Shown in pieces: positions 5,269 through 12,748 of a stretch of 13,627 bases of DNA. The notes under the pieces were generated by a model, which searched no databases, was not told the DNA's origin, and saw nothing but the letters and a program-made list of their open reading frames with translations. Position numbers and translations under genes: made by a program. Origin of the DNA: Chloroflexota bacterium (GTDB taxonomy: Bacteria > Chloroflexota > Dehalococcoidia > SM23-28-2 > RBG-16-64-32); the NCBI GenBank assembly GCA_005882715.1, contig VBEI01000135.1, positions 1 to 13,627 of the forward strand. Direction: 5' to 3'. How positions within the stretch are numbered: the stretch's first letter is position 1; each line of letters starts with the position of its first letter.

Positions 5269-6522
5269 ATGATTCGGCTGGCCGAGTGGTACGACTTTCG
5301 CGACCTCGGCAATACCGTGGGTTCGCTATTGGACCAGATCCGGGACTGGGGAGCGCCGGACTGGGTGCCGTACGTCGTCTCGGGTTTGATAGGGGTTGTG
5401 GCGATCCTGCTCTGGACGGTGCTCAGTGTGCTCGCGTTCATCTGGATCGAGCGGCGGGTGGTGGGGCTGATGCAGAACAGGATCGGACCCAACCGTGTTG
5501 GGCCCAACGGGCTGCTGCAGCCTGTCGCCGACGCGCTGAAGCTCCTGTTCAAGGAGCCGATCACGACGCGCGAGGCCGACCGAATACTGTTCTGGCTGGC
5601 GCCGATCGTGGTGTTCGTGCCGACAATAGTCGTCTTTGCGGTGATCCCGTTCGGCGAGCGAATGGTGCTGGCCGATCTGAACGTCGGCGTGCTGTTTCTC
5701 ATCGCGGTCGGCTCGCTGAACACGATCGCGATATTTATGGCGGGTTGGTCGTCGAACAACAAGTATGCGCTCATCGGGGCAATGAGGACGATAGCGATGC
5801 TGATCAGCTACGAGCTGATCCAGGTGCTGGTGCTCCTCGCGGCGGTGCTCTTCGTCGGCAGCATGAGGCTGGGGGACATCGTCGCCTGGCAGGCGGGTTA
5901 CGGCGTTTGGCTGCTGTTCCTACAGCCTCTCGGTTTGCTGGGATACATCGTATCGGGAGCAGTGGAAATGAACCGCTCGCCGACAGACATCGCCGAGGCG
6001 GAATCGGAGATCGTGGCTGGGTATCACACCGAGTATGGGGGCATCAAGTTCGGCTTTTTCTACCAGGCGGAGTACCTGGCGGGGTTCGCTATCGCGGCGG
6101 TGATCGTGACGTTGTACATGGGCGGGTGGACGTTATGGGGGGTGGAGGACTGGGTGCCGGGCTGGCTGATTTTCCTGGCGAAGTTGTACGGAGTCTTCTT
6201 CATCTATATCTGGTCGCGCGGAACTCTGCCGCGCTTGCGGATTGATCAGCTGATGGCATTCGCCTGGAAATTTCTCCTCCCCCTATCGCTGGTGAATGTA
6301 ATAATCATCGGCGGCGAGAAGCTGCTGTGGCAGGAGGCCGAGCTTTCTTCCGGAGAGGCGCTACCGCTGTTTGCGGTGGTCAATTGGGCGGTCGCGGTTG
6401 TGCTGATCGTCGGTTGGGCCTGGGTTCTGGGGCACCAGCGCCCTGAACGAGTGGCGCACCGGGCGGTACTTACCCAAGAGGTCGGCGCGATTCACTTCGG
6501 AGAGCCGGCGCCGACCGTCTGA
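5269..6522 (+). CDS. nuoH: NADH-quinone oxidoreductase subunit H
   Basis: Seen: 417 aa, about eight to nine membrane helices. The family blocks are IERRVVGLMQNRIGPNRVGP (residues 60-79), then KLLFKE (91-96), the acidic loop EMNRSPTDIAEAESEI (233-248) with GYHTEYGGIKFG, and RGTLPRLRIDQLM near residue 320. Known: NuoH (ND1) joins the membrane arm to the Q module and holds the entrance of the quinone tunnel; the acidic loop feeds the E-channel. Compared with E. coli (about 325 aa) there is an N-terminal extension of about 30 residues and a longer C-terminus containing one extra hydrophobic segment (about 370-390). The usual PFDLPE of the loop reads PTDIAE. The start ATG follows GGGGTG. The stop overlaps the nuoJ ATG as TGATG; nuoI, usually next, is absent. 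Confidence 0.95.
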   Translation: MIRLAEWYDFRDLGNTVGSLLDQIRDWGAPDWVPYVVSGLIGVVAILLWTVLSVLAFIWIERRVVGLMQNRIGPNRVGPNGLLQPVADALKLLFKEPITTREADRILFWLAPIVVFVPTIVVFAVIPFGERMVLADLNVGVLFLIAVGSLNTIAIFMAGWSSNNKYALIGAMRTIAMLISYELIQVLVLLAAVLFVGSMRLGDIVAWQAGYGVWLLFLQPLGLLGYIVSGAVEMNRSPTDIAEAESEIVAGYHTEYGGIKFGFFYQAEYLAGFAIAAVIVTLYMGGWTLWGVEDWVPGWLIFLAKLYGVFFIYIWSRGTLPRLRIDQLMAFAWKFLLPLSLVNVIIIGGEKLLWQEAELSSGEALPLFAVVNWAVAVVLIVGWAWVLGHQRPERVAHRAVLTQEVGAIHFGEPAPTV

Positions 6523-7031
6523 TGGACGATACAGGAACGGTCGTCGCGTTCTACATGCTATCGGCGTTGACGATTGTGTCGGCCCTGGGCGTAGTCGTTG
6601 TGCGGAACCTGATTCATGCGGTGGTGTTCCTGATCCTGAGTTTCGTGGGGGTAGCCGGGCTCTACATAACGCTATCGGCAGATTTCGTCGCGGTCACGCA
6701 GGTCCTGATATACGCGGGTGCCGTCTCAGTGCTTATCCTGTTCGCGATTGTGCTGACGCCGACCGGAGACCGGGGTAACCAGGAGACGTTCTTGCGGCTG
6801 CCTGCGTTGCTGCTCGCTCTGCTTGTGGCGTTCACGTTGGGATACGTGGCGATCGATACCGACTGGGCGATCTCCGACCGAGAAGGGTTCCAGCAGACGG
6901 CTTCAACGATCGGGGAGGCGTTACTCGACAAGTACGTGCTGCCGTTCGAGATCGCCTCGGTACTGCTGCTCGTCGCGATGATGGGGGCGATCGTGCTTGT
7001 GCGGCCCGACAGCGCGATGGAGGGCGAATAG
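6522..7031 (+). CDS. nuoJ: NADH-quinone oxidoreductase subunit J
   Basis: Seen: 169 aa, five predicted membrane helices, with the ND6-type blocks VVVVRNLIHAVVFLILSFVGVAGLYI and DFVAVTQVLIYAGAVSVLILFAIVL (residues about 54-78, the helix with the conserved pi-bulge region) and a C-terminal helix FEIASVLLLVAMMGAIVLV. Known: NuoJ (ND6) lies between NuoH and NuoK. A helix with a pi-bulge in it is thought to take part in coupling quinone chemistry to proton movement. The ATG overlaps the nuoH stop (TGATG) and the TAG stop overlaps the nuoK GTG (TAGTG), so translation is coupled at both ends; no separate strong ribosome site is seen. Length and motifs are ordinary, so identification is firm. Confidence 0.95.
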   Translation: MDDTGTVVAFYMLSALTIVSALGVVVVRNLIHAVVFLILSFVGVAGLYITLSADFVAVTQVLIYAGAVSVLILFAIVLTPTGDRGNQETFLRLPALLLALLVAFTLGYVAIDTDWAISDREGFQQTASTIGEALLDKYVLPFEIASVLLLVAMMGAIVLVRPDSAMEGE

Positions 7032-7345
7032 TGTCGGTCAACCTCGAGCATTACCTGATTGTGGGCGCGGTCCTGTTCTCGGTCGGGCTTTACCTCGCTT
7101 TGGCGAAGCGGAACTTCGTCGCTGTGTTGATGGGCATCGAGCTGATGTTCAATGCGGTGAACCTGACGTTTGTGGCGTTTTCGCGGTTCGTTCGGTCGCC
7201 GAACCCGCTCGACGGGCACGTATTCGTGGTGTTTGTGATAACGGTCGCGGCGGCGGAGGCGGCGACCGCGCTGGCGCTGGCTGTGCTCCTCTATCGTGTA
7301 CGGGACACGATCAATGTCGACCGGATCGACTTGCTGAAATGGTAG
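7031..7345 (+). CDS. nuoK: NADH-quinone oxidoreductase subunit K
   Basis: Seen: 104 aa with three membrane helices. The two membrane Glu of the family are present: E37 in MGIELMFNAVNL and E76 in TVAAAEAATALALAVLLY. They match E. coli Glu36 and Glu72, which are needed for proton transfer along the central hydrophilic axis. Known: NuoK (ND4L) is a MrpC-like subunit between NuoJ and NuoN. The GTG start overlaps the nuoJ stop by one base. After nuoK the operon is interrupted by about 460 bases before the conserved part of nuoL, whereas nuoK and nuoL are usually adjacent. Identification is firm. Confidence 0.96.
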   Translation: MSVNLEHYLIVGAVLFSVGLYLALAKRNFVAVLMGIELMFNAVNLTFVAFSRFVRSPNPLDGHVFVVFVITVAAAEAATALALAVLLYRVRDTINVDRIDLLKW

Positions 7346-7421
7346 GGACAGGGAACATGGAACACAGAACATGGAGCTTGGATTCCGCCTGTTGCTCGCT
7401 GTTCTTGCTTGCTTGTTCTCA
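7346..7421. repeat. Degenerate heptamer tandem tract after nuoK
   Basis: Directly after nuoK the sequence falls into 7-base units: GGAACAT, GGAACAC, AGAACAT, GGAGCTT (from 7353). A second, pyrimidine-rich set of 7-base units follows: GTTGCTC, GCTGTTC, TTGCTTG, CTTGTTC (7391-7418). The GAACA units can pair with the TGTTC/TGTTG units, so the transcript may fold into an imperfect hairpin. Heptamer tandem repeats of this kind are known in cyanobacterial intergenic regions (STRR sequences). The purpose here is unknown. Confidence 0.5.
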
Positions 7422-7442
7422 TGGGGCGGAGGACTAGGGCCT

Positions 7443-7637
7443 GTGTGGGCGAAGCTGATGGACACGAAGAACGCGTATACGGCGGAGATGTGGAAGGAGT
7501 TGCTGAACGGCGAGGCGCTTTCTGTTCGGGTGATCCCCGCGTCTGGATGGGCGAAGGCGTCGGAGCTTGAACCGCACGCGATCTATGTGCCGTGGGGGAA
7601 GCTGCATGTGGCGCAGGAGATCTTGAGGAAGATTTGA
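7443..7637 (+). CDS. Small DUF2007-like protein between nuoK and nuoL
   Basis: Seen: 64 aa from GTG at 7443, with GGAGG (7428-7432) ten bases upstream. The pattern is that of the small DUF2007 fold (PF09413, putative signal-transducing domain). A strand at the start (VWAKLMDT) is followed by a helix TAEMWKELLNGE and a strand ALSVRVIP, then a loop, a strand AIYVPWGK and a closing helix HVAQEILRKI. The likeness is by eye and moderate. An ATG at 7371 in the same frame would add a signal-peptide-like stretch, but that stretch is translated heptamer repeat and is probably not real. The gene lies within the nuo operon, in the same direction, in a place where complex I clusters normally have none. 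A complex I assembly or regulatory role is only a guess from position. Confidence 0.6.
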   Translation: MWAKLMDTKNAYTAEMWKELLNGEALSVRVIPASGWAKASELEPHAIYVPWGKLHVAQEILRKI

Positions 7638-7803
7638 ACGCGTCGCGCCGCCCCCTGTGTCCCTCGCGGCGCTATGCTCCTCATCCTTGGTGGCGGGGCC
7701 TGCTTCATCCCACCCACCCGCCCGGGAGAACAAACTGGGGGACACCCCCAGACCCCCGGCCTGCCGGCGGTTATGGGCGAGACGAGGGGGCGCGAAGCTG
7801 GTC
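7638..7803. repeat. GC-rich spacer with nested inverted repeats before nuoL
   Basis: This stretch holds a perfect hairpin CTGGGGG-ACA-CCCCCAG (7735-7751), then CCGGC-CT-GCCGG (7756-7767), in C-rich low-complexity surroundings. Read in the nuoL frame it gives a Pro/Arg/Ser-rich peptide unlike any NuoL N-terminus. The makeup suggests an inserted non-coding repeat element. On the plus strand no U-run follows the hairpins, so they are not clear terminators, though they may weaken transcription or shield RNA. Confidence 0.5.
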
Positions 7804-9744
7804 CTGAGTACGATTCCGGAGGGGTTTGTTTGGGCGATCATGTTGCTGCCGCTCGGCTCGTTTGGGGTCATTACGCTCGTTTCCTTTCTGGGGCTGACGC
7901 GGGACGGTAGTTGGAGTCCTCGGTATAGCGGCTACCTGACGATCGCGGCGATCTTTGTTGCGTTCGCACTTTCACTATGGGCGCTCGACGGCGCGATCGA
8001 CGCCGATGGGGCTCGCGTCGGGTTCGACGGGCACAAGTGGGTGGTGGTGGGTGAGCTGGATGTGCACATCGGCATCACGCTCGATGGGCTGTCGGCGATC
8101 ATGCTTGTTGTCGTGACGAGCGTTTCGCTGCTCGTACAAGTGTACTCGCAGGAGTATATGCGAGGAGATGGAGGGTACAACCGGTACTACGCCTTCATGT
8201 CGTTGTTCACGGCGTCGATGCTGGGGCTGGTGCTGGCATCGAACATCGTCCAGCTGTTCGTGTTCTGGGAGCTGGTGGGGCTGTGCTCCTACCTGCTGAT
8301 CGGGTTCTGGTTCTACAAGGACTCCGCGCGAAGGGCAGCGACGAAGGCATTTCTAGTGACGCGCGTCGGGGACCTCGGTTTTTTGATCGCGATCCTGATC
8401 ATCTTCTCGGAAACCGGGAAGCTGGGCATCGGCGATATCCACGAGGCGGCCATCGCCGGAGCGGTCGGCTCGACAGCGCTGACGCTGTTCGCGCTGGGTT
8501 TGTTCGCGGGCGCGGCAGGGAAATCAGCACAGTTCCCGCTGCACGTCTGGCTGCCGGACGCGATGGAGGGTCCGACGCCGGTCTCGGCGCTGATCCACGC
8601 GGCGACGATGGTGGCCGCAGGGGTATACCTGGTGGCGCGGTTCTTCCCGGTGTTTGCGGAGTCCGACGAGGCGATCACGACGGTGGCGGCGATCGGGGCG
8701 ATCACGGCGATAATCGCTTCGCTGTTGGGGATCATGGCGACGGACATCAAGCGTGTGATGGCGTATTCGACGATCAGCCAGCTGGGGTACATGATGATGG
8801 GCCTCGGGGTCTTCGGCATCGTGGCCGCGATCTTCCATCTGTTCACGCACGCCTTTTTCAAAGCGCTGCTCTTCCTGGGAGCGGGATCGGTGAACCACGC
8901 AACCGGGACGTTCGACATGCGACGCATGGGCGGCCTGGCGAAGTACATGCCAGTGACGTTCTGGACCGTGTTTATAGCGAGCATGGCGCTCGTGGGGCTC
9001 CCTCCGTTGGCGGGCTTCTGGAGCAAAGACGAAATCCTGAGCGACGCCTGGGATGACCGGCCCTGGGTTTTTGTCGTCGCGCTCATCGGTGTCTTCCTGA
9101 CGGCGGTGTATGTTGGCCGGATGCTGTTCCTAACGTTCGGCGGGGAATACAAGGGGGGCGAGGAATCGGAACACGGAGAACCGGGCGTACACTCGGAGCC
9201 GCATGAATCGCCGACGCTGATGCTGGTCCCGCTGGTCGTGCTGGCCGTGATGGCTGCTGTGGCTGGATTGGTGAATATCGACGATGGGCTGAAGACGCTG
9301 ATCGAGGGCTGGCTGCCAAGAGAGAGCGAGGAGTTGGTGACCCACGGCGGCTTCCAATGGTGGATCGCGCTCTCTTCGACGGCTGCGGGTCTGGCAGGAC
9401 TGGGGGTGGCCTGGCTGGTGTACGGTGCGCGCGTTGTGGAATCGGACCGCGTGCGGCATATCGCGGAGCCGCTACCGGAGATACTCGAGAACAAGTACTA
9501 CCTTGATTGGCTATACGAAGAGTTCTTCGTGAGAGGGCTGGTGCTGGGCGGCGCTGCGTGGCTGCTCTCCCTCTGGGACCGGTACGTCATCGACGGCGCG
9601 GTCAACGGTGTTGGAACAGTCGCAAGGTGGAGCGCCGATCAAGCACGGCTTGTGCAAGCTGGACAAGCTCAGCTTTATGCAAGCGTGATGCTGATCGGCG
9701 TCGTGGGTGCAATCGCAGGTATCCTGATCATCGACCCCAAATGA
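7657..9744 (+). CDS. nuoL: NADH-quinone oxidoreductase subunit L (start uncertain)
   Basis: Seen: up to 695 residues from GTG at 7657, but only about 646 (from codon 49-50, base 7801-7804) resemble NuoL. The antiporter-like core has the channel Glu (E205 in FVFWELVGLCSYLL) and Lys (K289 in AGAAGKSAQFPLHVWLPDAMEGPTPVSALIHAATM). The C-terminal part has the lateral-helix region and a last membrane helix (about 673-691). Known: NuoL (ND5, MrpA-like) is the distal proton-pumping subunit. The N-terminal 48 residues come from the GC-rich repeat spacer and are doubtful. No ATG, GTG or TTG lies near the expected start; codons there are GTC CTG AGT. An ATG at 7840 would begin inside the first membrane helix, with GGAGGGG fifteen bases upstream. 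The widest frame is listed here and the true start is unresolved. Confidence 0.92.
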   Translation: MSLAALCSSSLVAGPASSHPPARENKLGDTPRPPACRRLWARRGGAKLVLSTIPEGFVWAIMLLPLGSFGVITLVSFLGLTRDGSWSPRYSGYLTIAAIFVAFALSLWALDGAIDADGARVGFDGHKWVVVGELDVHIGITLDGLSAIMLVVVTSVSLLVQVYSQEYMRGDGGYNRYYAFMSLFTASMLGLVLASNIVQLFVFWELVGLCSYLLIGFWFYKDSARRAATKAFLVTRVGDLGFLIAILIIFSETGKLGIGDIHEAAIAGAVGSTALTLFALGLFAGAAGKSAQFPLHVWLPDAMEGPTPVSALIHAATMVAAGVYLVARFFPVFAESDEAITTVAAIGAITAIIASLLGIMATDIKRVMAYSTISQLGYMMMGLGVFGIVAAIFHLFTHAFFKALLFLGAGSVNHATGTFDMRRMGGLAKYMPVTFWTVFIASMALVGLPPLAGFWSKDEILSDAWDDRPWVFVVALIGVFLTAVYVGRMLFLTFGGEYKGGEESEHGEPGVHSEPHESPTLMLVPLVVLAVMAAVAGLVNIDDGLKTLIEGWLPRESEELVTHGGFQWWIALSSTAAGLAGLGVAWLVYGARVVESDRVRHIAEPLPEILENKYYLDWLYEEFFVRGLVLGGAAWLLSLWDRYVIDGAVNGVGTVARWSADQARLVQAGQAQLYASVMLIGVVGAIAGILIIDPK

Positions 9745-9756
9745 GGTCTGTTTAAG

Positions 9757-11223
9757 GTGCTATCTCTGGCAGTGTTCCTCCCGATCGCCGGTGTGCTTGC
9801 CATTGTCTTGCTGCCGAAGGAAGAGGAACACCGGGCGAAATTGATCGCCGCGGGCGTCTCTGCGGTCGTATTGGCGCTGATTGCGTTTATGTTCGTCGAT
9901 TACGACCGGGACAGGGCCGGATACCAGTTTGTGAATAGCACGACATGGCTTGACTCAGACTTTTCGAATATCAAGCTCAAGTACGCTGTCGGGCTGGACG
10001 GCCTTTCCTTGCCGCTGGCGCTGTTGACTGCTTTCCTGGGACTCGTTTCGGTGTTGATTTCGTGGCGGATCGAGCTCAGGCCGAGGGAGTATTTCGCCTG
10101 GCTGCTGGTTCTGGAGACGAGCCTTCTCGGTGTATTTAGCGCGCTGGACTTTGTCCTGTTCTTCCTGTTCTGGGAGATAGAGCTGGTGCCGATGTACTTC
10201 CTGATTTCAGTCTGGGGCAGCGGGAACCGGGTGTACTCGGCGTGGAAGTATGTGTTGTATACGTTCTTCGGTTCCGCCTTGATGCTGGTGGGCATCCTCA
10301 CTCTCGGGTTTACGGCGGATACGTTCGACATCCGCCAATTAGCGCGAATCGGAGACATAAACGACGCGATCATCCCCACGTGGGCGATCTTCACGCTGAT
10401 CATCTCGGCGTTTCTAATCAAGCTACCGATCGTGCCGCTTCACACGTGGCTGCCGGATGCCCACACGGATGCTCCGACGGCGGTGAGCGTGATCCTGGCG
10501 GGCGTGCTTCTGAAAATGGGCGGCTACGGCATCCTGCGCATGAGTCTTTCAATCATGCCGGACGTTGCACGCGACGCTTCCATATGGCTGGCTATCATCG
10601 CTGCGGTGAGTATCTTGTACGGGGCGCTGATGACGTTGATCCAGCAGGACTTGAAGCGGCTCATCGCGTATTCGAGCGTGAGCCATATGGGCTATGTACT
10701 ACTGGGCGCGTCTGCGATTGGTACGGTCGGACTGACGGGCGCGTCGATGCAGATGCTGACGCACGGACTGATCACGGGGATGCTCTTCGTGCTTGTCGGC
10801 ATGGTGTACGACCGTGCCCACACGCGGAACATCGCCGATCTCTCGGGGCTTGCGCCGCGCATGCCCTTCATAGCGGTGATGATGGTGGTGGCGGGGCTGG
10901 CCTCCCTCGGGCTGCCGGCACTCGCGGGGTTCGTCTCGGAGATTACCGTCTTTCTCGGGACGTTTGAGAAACACGAGGTGATGACGATTGCGGGTGTAAT
11001 TGGCATCGCCTTCGCCGCCGGCTACATCCTGTGGACAATCCAGCGCGTCTTCTGGGGTGCGCCCGACCCACGCTGGGAATCGCTGGTGGACGCGACGGCT
11101 TGGTGGGAGCGGGGGCCGTTGCTGGCGATGACGGCGGCGATCGTAGCCATCGGCATATATCCGGCGGTGATGATGGACTTATTCGAGAGCGGTGTGACGC
11201 CTATAGCGCAGAGGCTAGGGTAG
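9757..11223 (+). CDS. nuoM: NADH-quinone oxidoreductase subunit M
   Basis: Seen: 488 aa, about 14 membrane helices. The channel residues are in place: E140 in FFLFWEIELVPMYF (E. coli Glu144), K222 in FLIKLPIVPLHTWLPDAHTDAP (Lys234) and K253 in GVLLKMGGYGILR (Lys265). Known: NuoM (ND4, MrpD-like) is one of three antiporter-like subunits that move protons across the membrane. The GTG start at 9757 has GAGGT nine bases upstream and begins 12 bases after the nuoL stop. The length is usual for the family. The next gene, nuoN, follows after a 42-base spacer made of degenerate heptamers. Identification is firm. Confidence 0.96.
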   Translation: MLSLAVFLPIAGVLAIVLLPKEEEHRAKLIAAGVSAVVLALIAFMFVDYDRDRAGYQFVNSTTWLDSDFSNIKLKYAVGLDGLSLPLALLTAFLGLVSVLISWRIELRPREYFAWLLVLETSLLGVFSALDFVLFFLFWEIELVPMYFLISVWGSGNRVYSAWKYVLYTFFGSALMLVGILTLGFTADTFDIRQLARIGDINDAIIPTWAIFTLIISAFLIKLPIVPLHTWLPDAHTDAPTAVSVILAGVLLKMGGYGILRMSLSIMPDVARDASIWLAIIAAVSILYGALMTLIQQDLKRLIAYSSVSHMGYVLLGASAIGTVGLTGASMQMLTHGLITGMLFVLVGMVYDRAHTRNIADLSGLAPRMPFIAVMMVVAGLASLGLPALAGFVSEITVFLGTFEKHEVMTIAGVIGIAFAAGYILWTIQRVFWGAPDPRWESLVDATAWWERGPLLAMTAAIVAIGIYPAVMMDLFESGVTPIAQRLG

Positions 11224-11265
11224 GGAGTACCGAGCGTTGGGTGCCCAGTGCCGAGATACTGATTG
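11224..11265. repeat. Degenerate heptamer tract in the nuoM-nuoN spacer
   Basis: From 11225 the spacer divides into 7-base units GAGTACC, GAGCGTT, GGGTGCC, CAGTGCC, GAGATAC, TGATTGA. Units share the pattern xAGTxCC or GxGTxCC. It resembles decayed heptamer tandem repeats and is of a different motif from the tract after nuoK. It replaces any clear ribosome site for nuoN. Confidence 0.45.
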
Positions 11266-12729
11266 ATGGAAGACATCAACCGGTTCGGGCCTGAGCTGGC
11301 GCTGCTGATCGCGGCGGGGCTGATCGTCGTAGGAGACGTGACGCTGCCAATGCGAGGCGGCACAAGGCGGGTTGCTAGCGTCGCCCTCGGGCTCGCAGGG
11401 CTCGCCGTGTCTGCACTGTGGTCGCTTGTGCTGATCGTTGCGGACGAGCGGGGGAACGCGTTCGACGGACTGATGGTCGTCGACGACTTCTCTTTATTCT
11501 TCAATTTCCTGTTCGTGGGTATCGCGGCGGTCATCATCCTCGCCTCGGTTGACCTGCTCGAGAAAAGCCGGTTTCGGGCGGAGTACGTGGCGCTGGTCCT
11601 CACTTCGACGGTGGGGATGATGTTGATGGCGAGCACGGTGGACCTGATCGCAATCTTCGCCGCGCTGGAGCTGCAGGCGATCAGCTTCTATGTGCTCGTG
11701 GCCTTCCTCAAGGACGGGCGCTCAAGCGAGGCTGCGCTGAAGTATCTGTTGCTTGGGGCGGTAAGCACGGCGCTGACGCTCTACGGGATGGCCTACCTGT
11801 TCGGGCTTTCGGGCTCAACGAATCTGAACGACATCGCGGCTTTCGTGGCGGGCGCTGATTCCGGGACGCGGCCGGCGCTGGTATTGGCGGCGGTGTTCCT
11901 GGCGGCGGGCCTCGGTTTCAAGATGGCGGTCGTGCCGTTTCAGATGTGGGTGCCGGACGTCTACCAGGGGGCGCCGACACCTGTGACCGCGTACCTGTCA
12001 GTGGCGAGCAAAGCGGCGGGGTTTGCGGTGGTCATGCGGGTGTTTGTCGTCGCTCTGGGGCATGGGCTGATCTCGAGCGATTGGTCGAACATGTTCGCGG
12101 CGATCGCGGCGATCTCGATGACATTGGGCAACGTCGCGGCGCTGGCCCAATCGGACATCAAGCGGATGCTCGGCTACAGCAGCATCGCGCAGGCGGGGAC
12201 GTTTCTGATTGGGCTGGCGGCGGTGGCGGCGAATGACCCGCAGTTGCTTCTTGGGACTAGCTCCGTCGTGTTCTTCCTCGGTACGTATGCGTTCACGAAC
12301 CTCGGCGCATTCATCGCGATCATCGCAATCTCGAATAAGATCGGCTCGGACCAGATAGGCGACTACGCGGGTGTGGCGCGGCGGTCTCCCTGGTTAGCCG
12401 CGGGCCTGACGGCATGCTTGCTGTCGCTCACGGGGATTCCACCACTCGCGGGGTTCTGGGGGAAGTTCTGGGTATTCAACGCGGCCGTCCGGGCTGATCT
12501 CGTTTGGCTCGCGCTGATCGGTGTCCTGAACAGCGTGATTTCGGCCTATTACTACGTTGGCGTTGTGCTGAAGATGTACACGCAGGAGCCGGCCAACGAC
12601 GAGGCGTTCCAGCCGAGCCCGTATCTGGGACTGGCGATGACGGCTGCCGTCGTGGGGCTGGTGGCAGTAGGCTTGTATCCCGCACCGTTGCTGGACGCGT
12701 CCGAATCGGCGGCAGCCGTTCTCGGCTAG
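11266..12729 (+). CDS. nuoN: NADH-quinone oxidoreductase subunit N
   Basis: Seen: 487 aa from ATG at 11266 (a TTG directly before it is in frame but less likely). About 14 membrane helices are visible. The channel residues are E135 in IFAALELQAISFYVLVAF (E. coli Glu133) and K219 in GLGFKMAVVPFQMWVPDVYQGAPTPVTAYLSVASKAAGF (Lys217). Known: NuoN (ND2, MrpD-like) is the antiporter-like subunit next to NuoK. The ribosome site is weak; the 42-base spacer after nuoM consists of heptamer-like repeats. It is the last complex I gene in the window. No nuoE, nuoF or nuoG follows, and the reading passes into ybeY after 19 bases. Identification is firm. Confidence 0.96.
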   Translation: MEDINRFGPELALLIAAGLIVVGDVTLPMRGGTRRVASVALGLAGLAVSALWSLVLIVADERGNAFDGLMVVDDFSLFFNFLFVGIAAVIILASVDLLEKSRFRAEYVALVLTSTVGMMLMASTVDLIAIFAALELQAISFYVLVAFLKDGRSSEAALKYLLLGAVSTALTLYGMAYLFGLSGSTNLNDIAAFVAGADSGTRPALVLAAVFLAAGLGFKMAVVPFQMWVPDVYQGAPTPVTAYLSVASKAAGFAVVMRVFVVALGHGLISSDWSNMFAAIAAISMTLGNVAALAQSDIKRMLGYSSIAQAGTFLIGLAAVAANDPQLLLGTSSVVFFLGTYAFTNLGAFIAIIAISNKIGSDQIGDYAGVARRSPWLAAGLTACLLSLTGIPPLAGFWGKFWVFNAAVRADLVWLALIGVLNSVISAYYYVGVVLKMYTQEPANDEAFQPSPYLGLAMTAAVVGLVAVGLYPAPLLDASESAAAVLG

Positions 12730-12748
12730 AGGCGCGATTATCGGGAAA

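Noticed and set aside
7371..7442. Signal-peptide-like N-terminus for the DUF2007-like gene (ATG at 7371)
   Set aside because: The 24 residues are translated heptamer repeats; hydrophobicity comes from CTT/TTG/TTC-rich units. The GTG at 7443 has a GGAGG site and starts at the conserved part.
8313..9494. Long minus-strand open frame (393 codons) opposite nuoL
   Set aside because: Its Ser/Thr/Ala/Pro-rich sequence has no family pattern and is the mirror of GC-rich nuoL codons; similar frames lie opposite nuoH and nuoN.
9640..9700. Possible REP copy (GACAAGCTCAGC) near the 3' end of nuoL
   Set aside because: It encodes the ordinary NuoL C-terminal pattern QAGQAQLYASVM in frame and has no second half, so coding constraint explains it.
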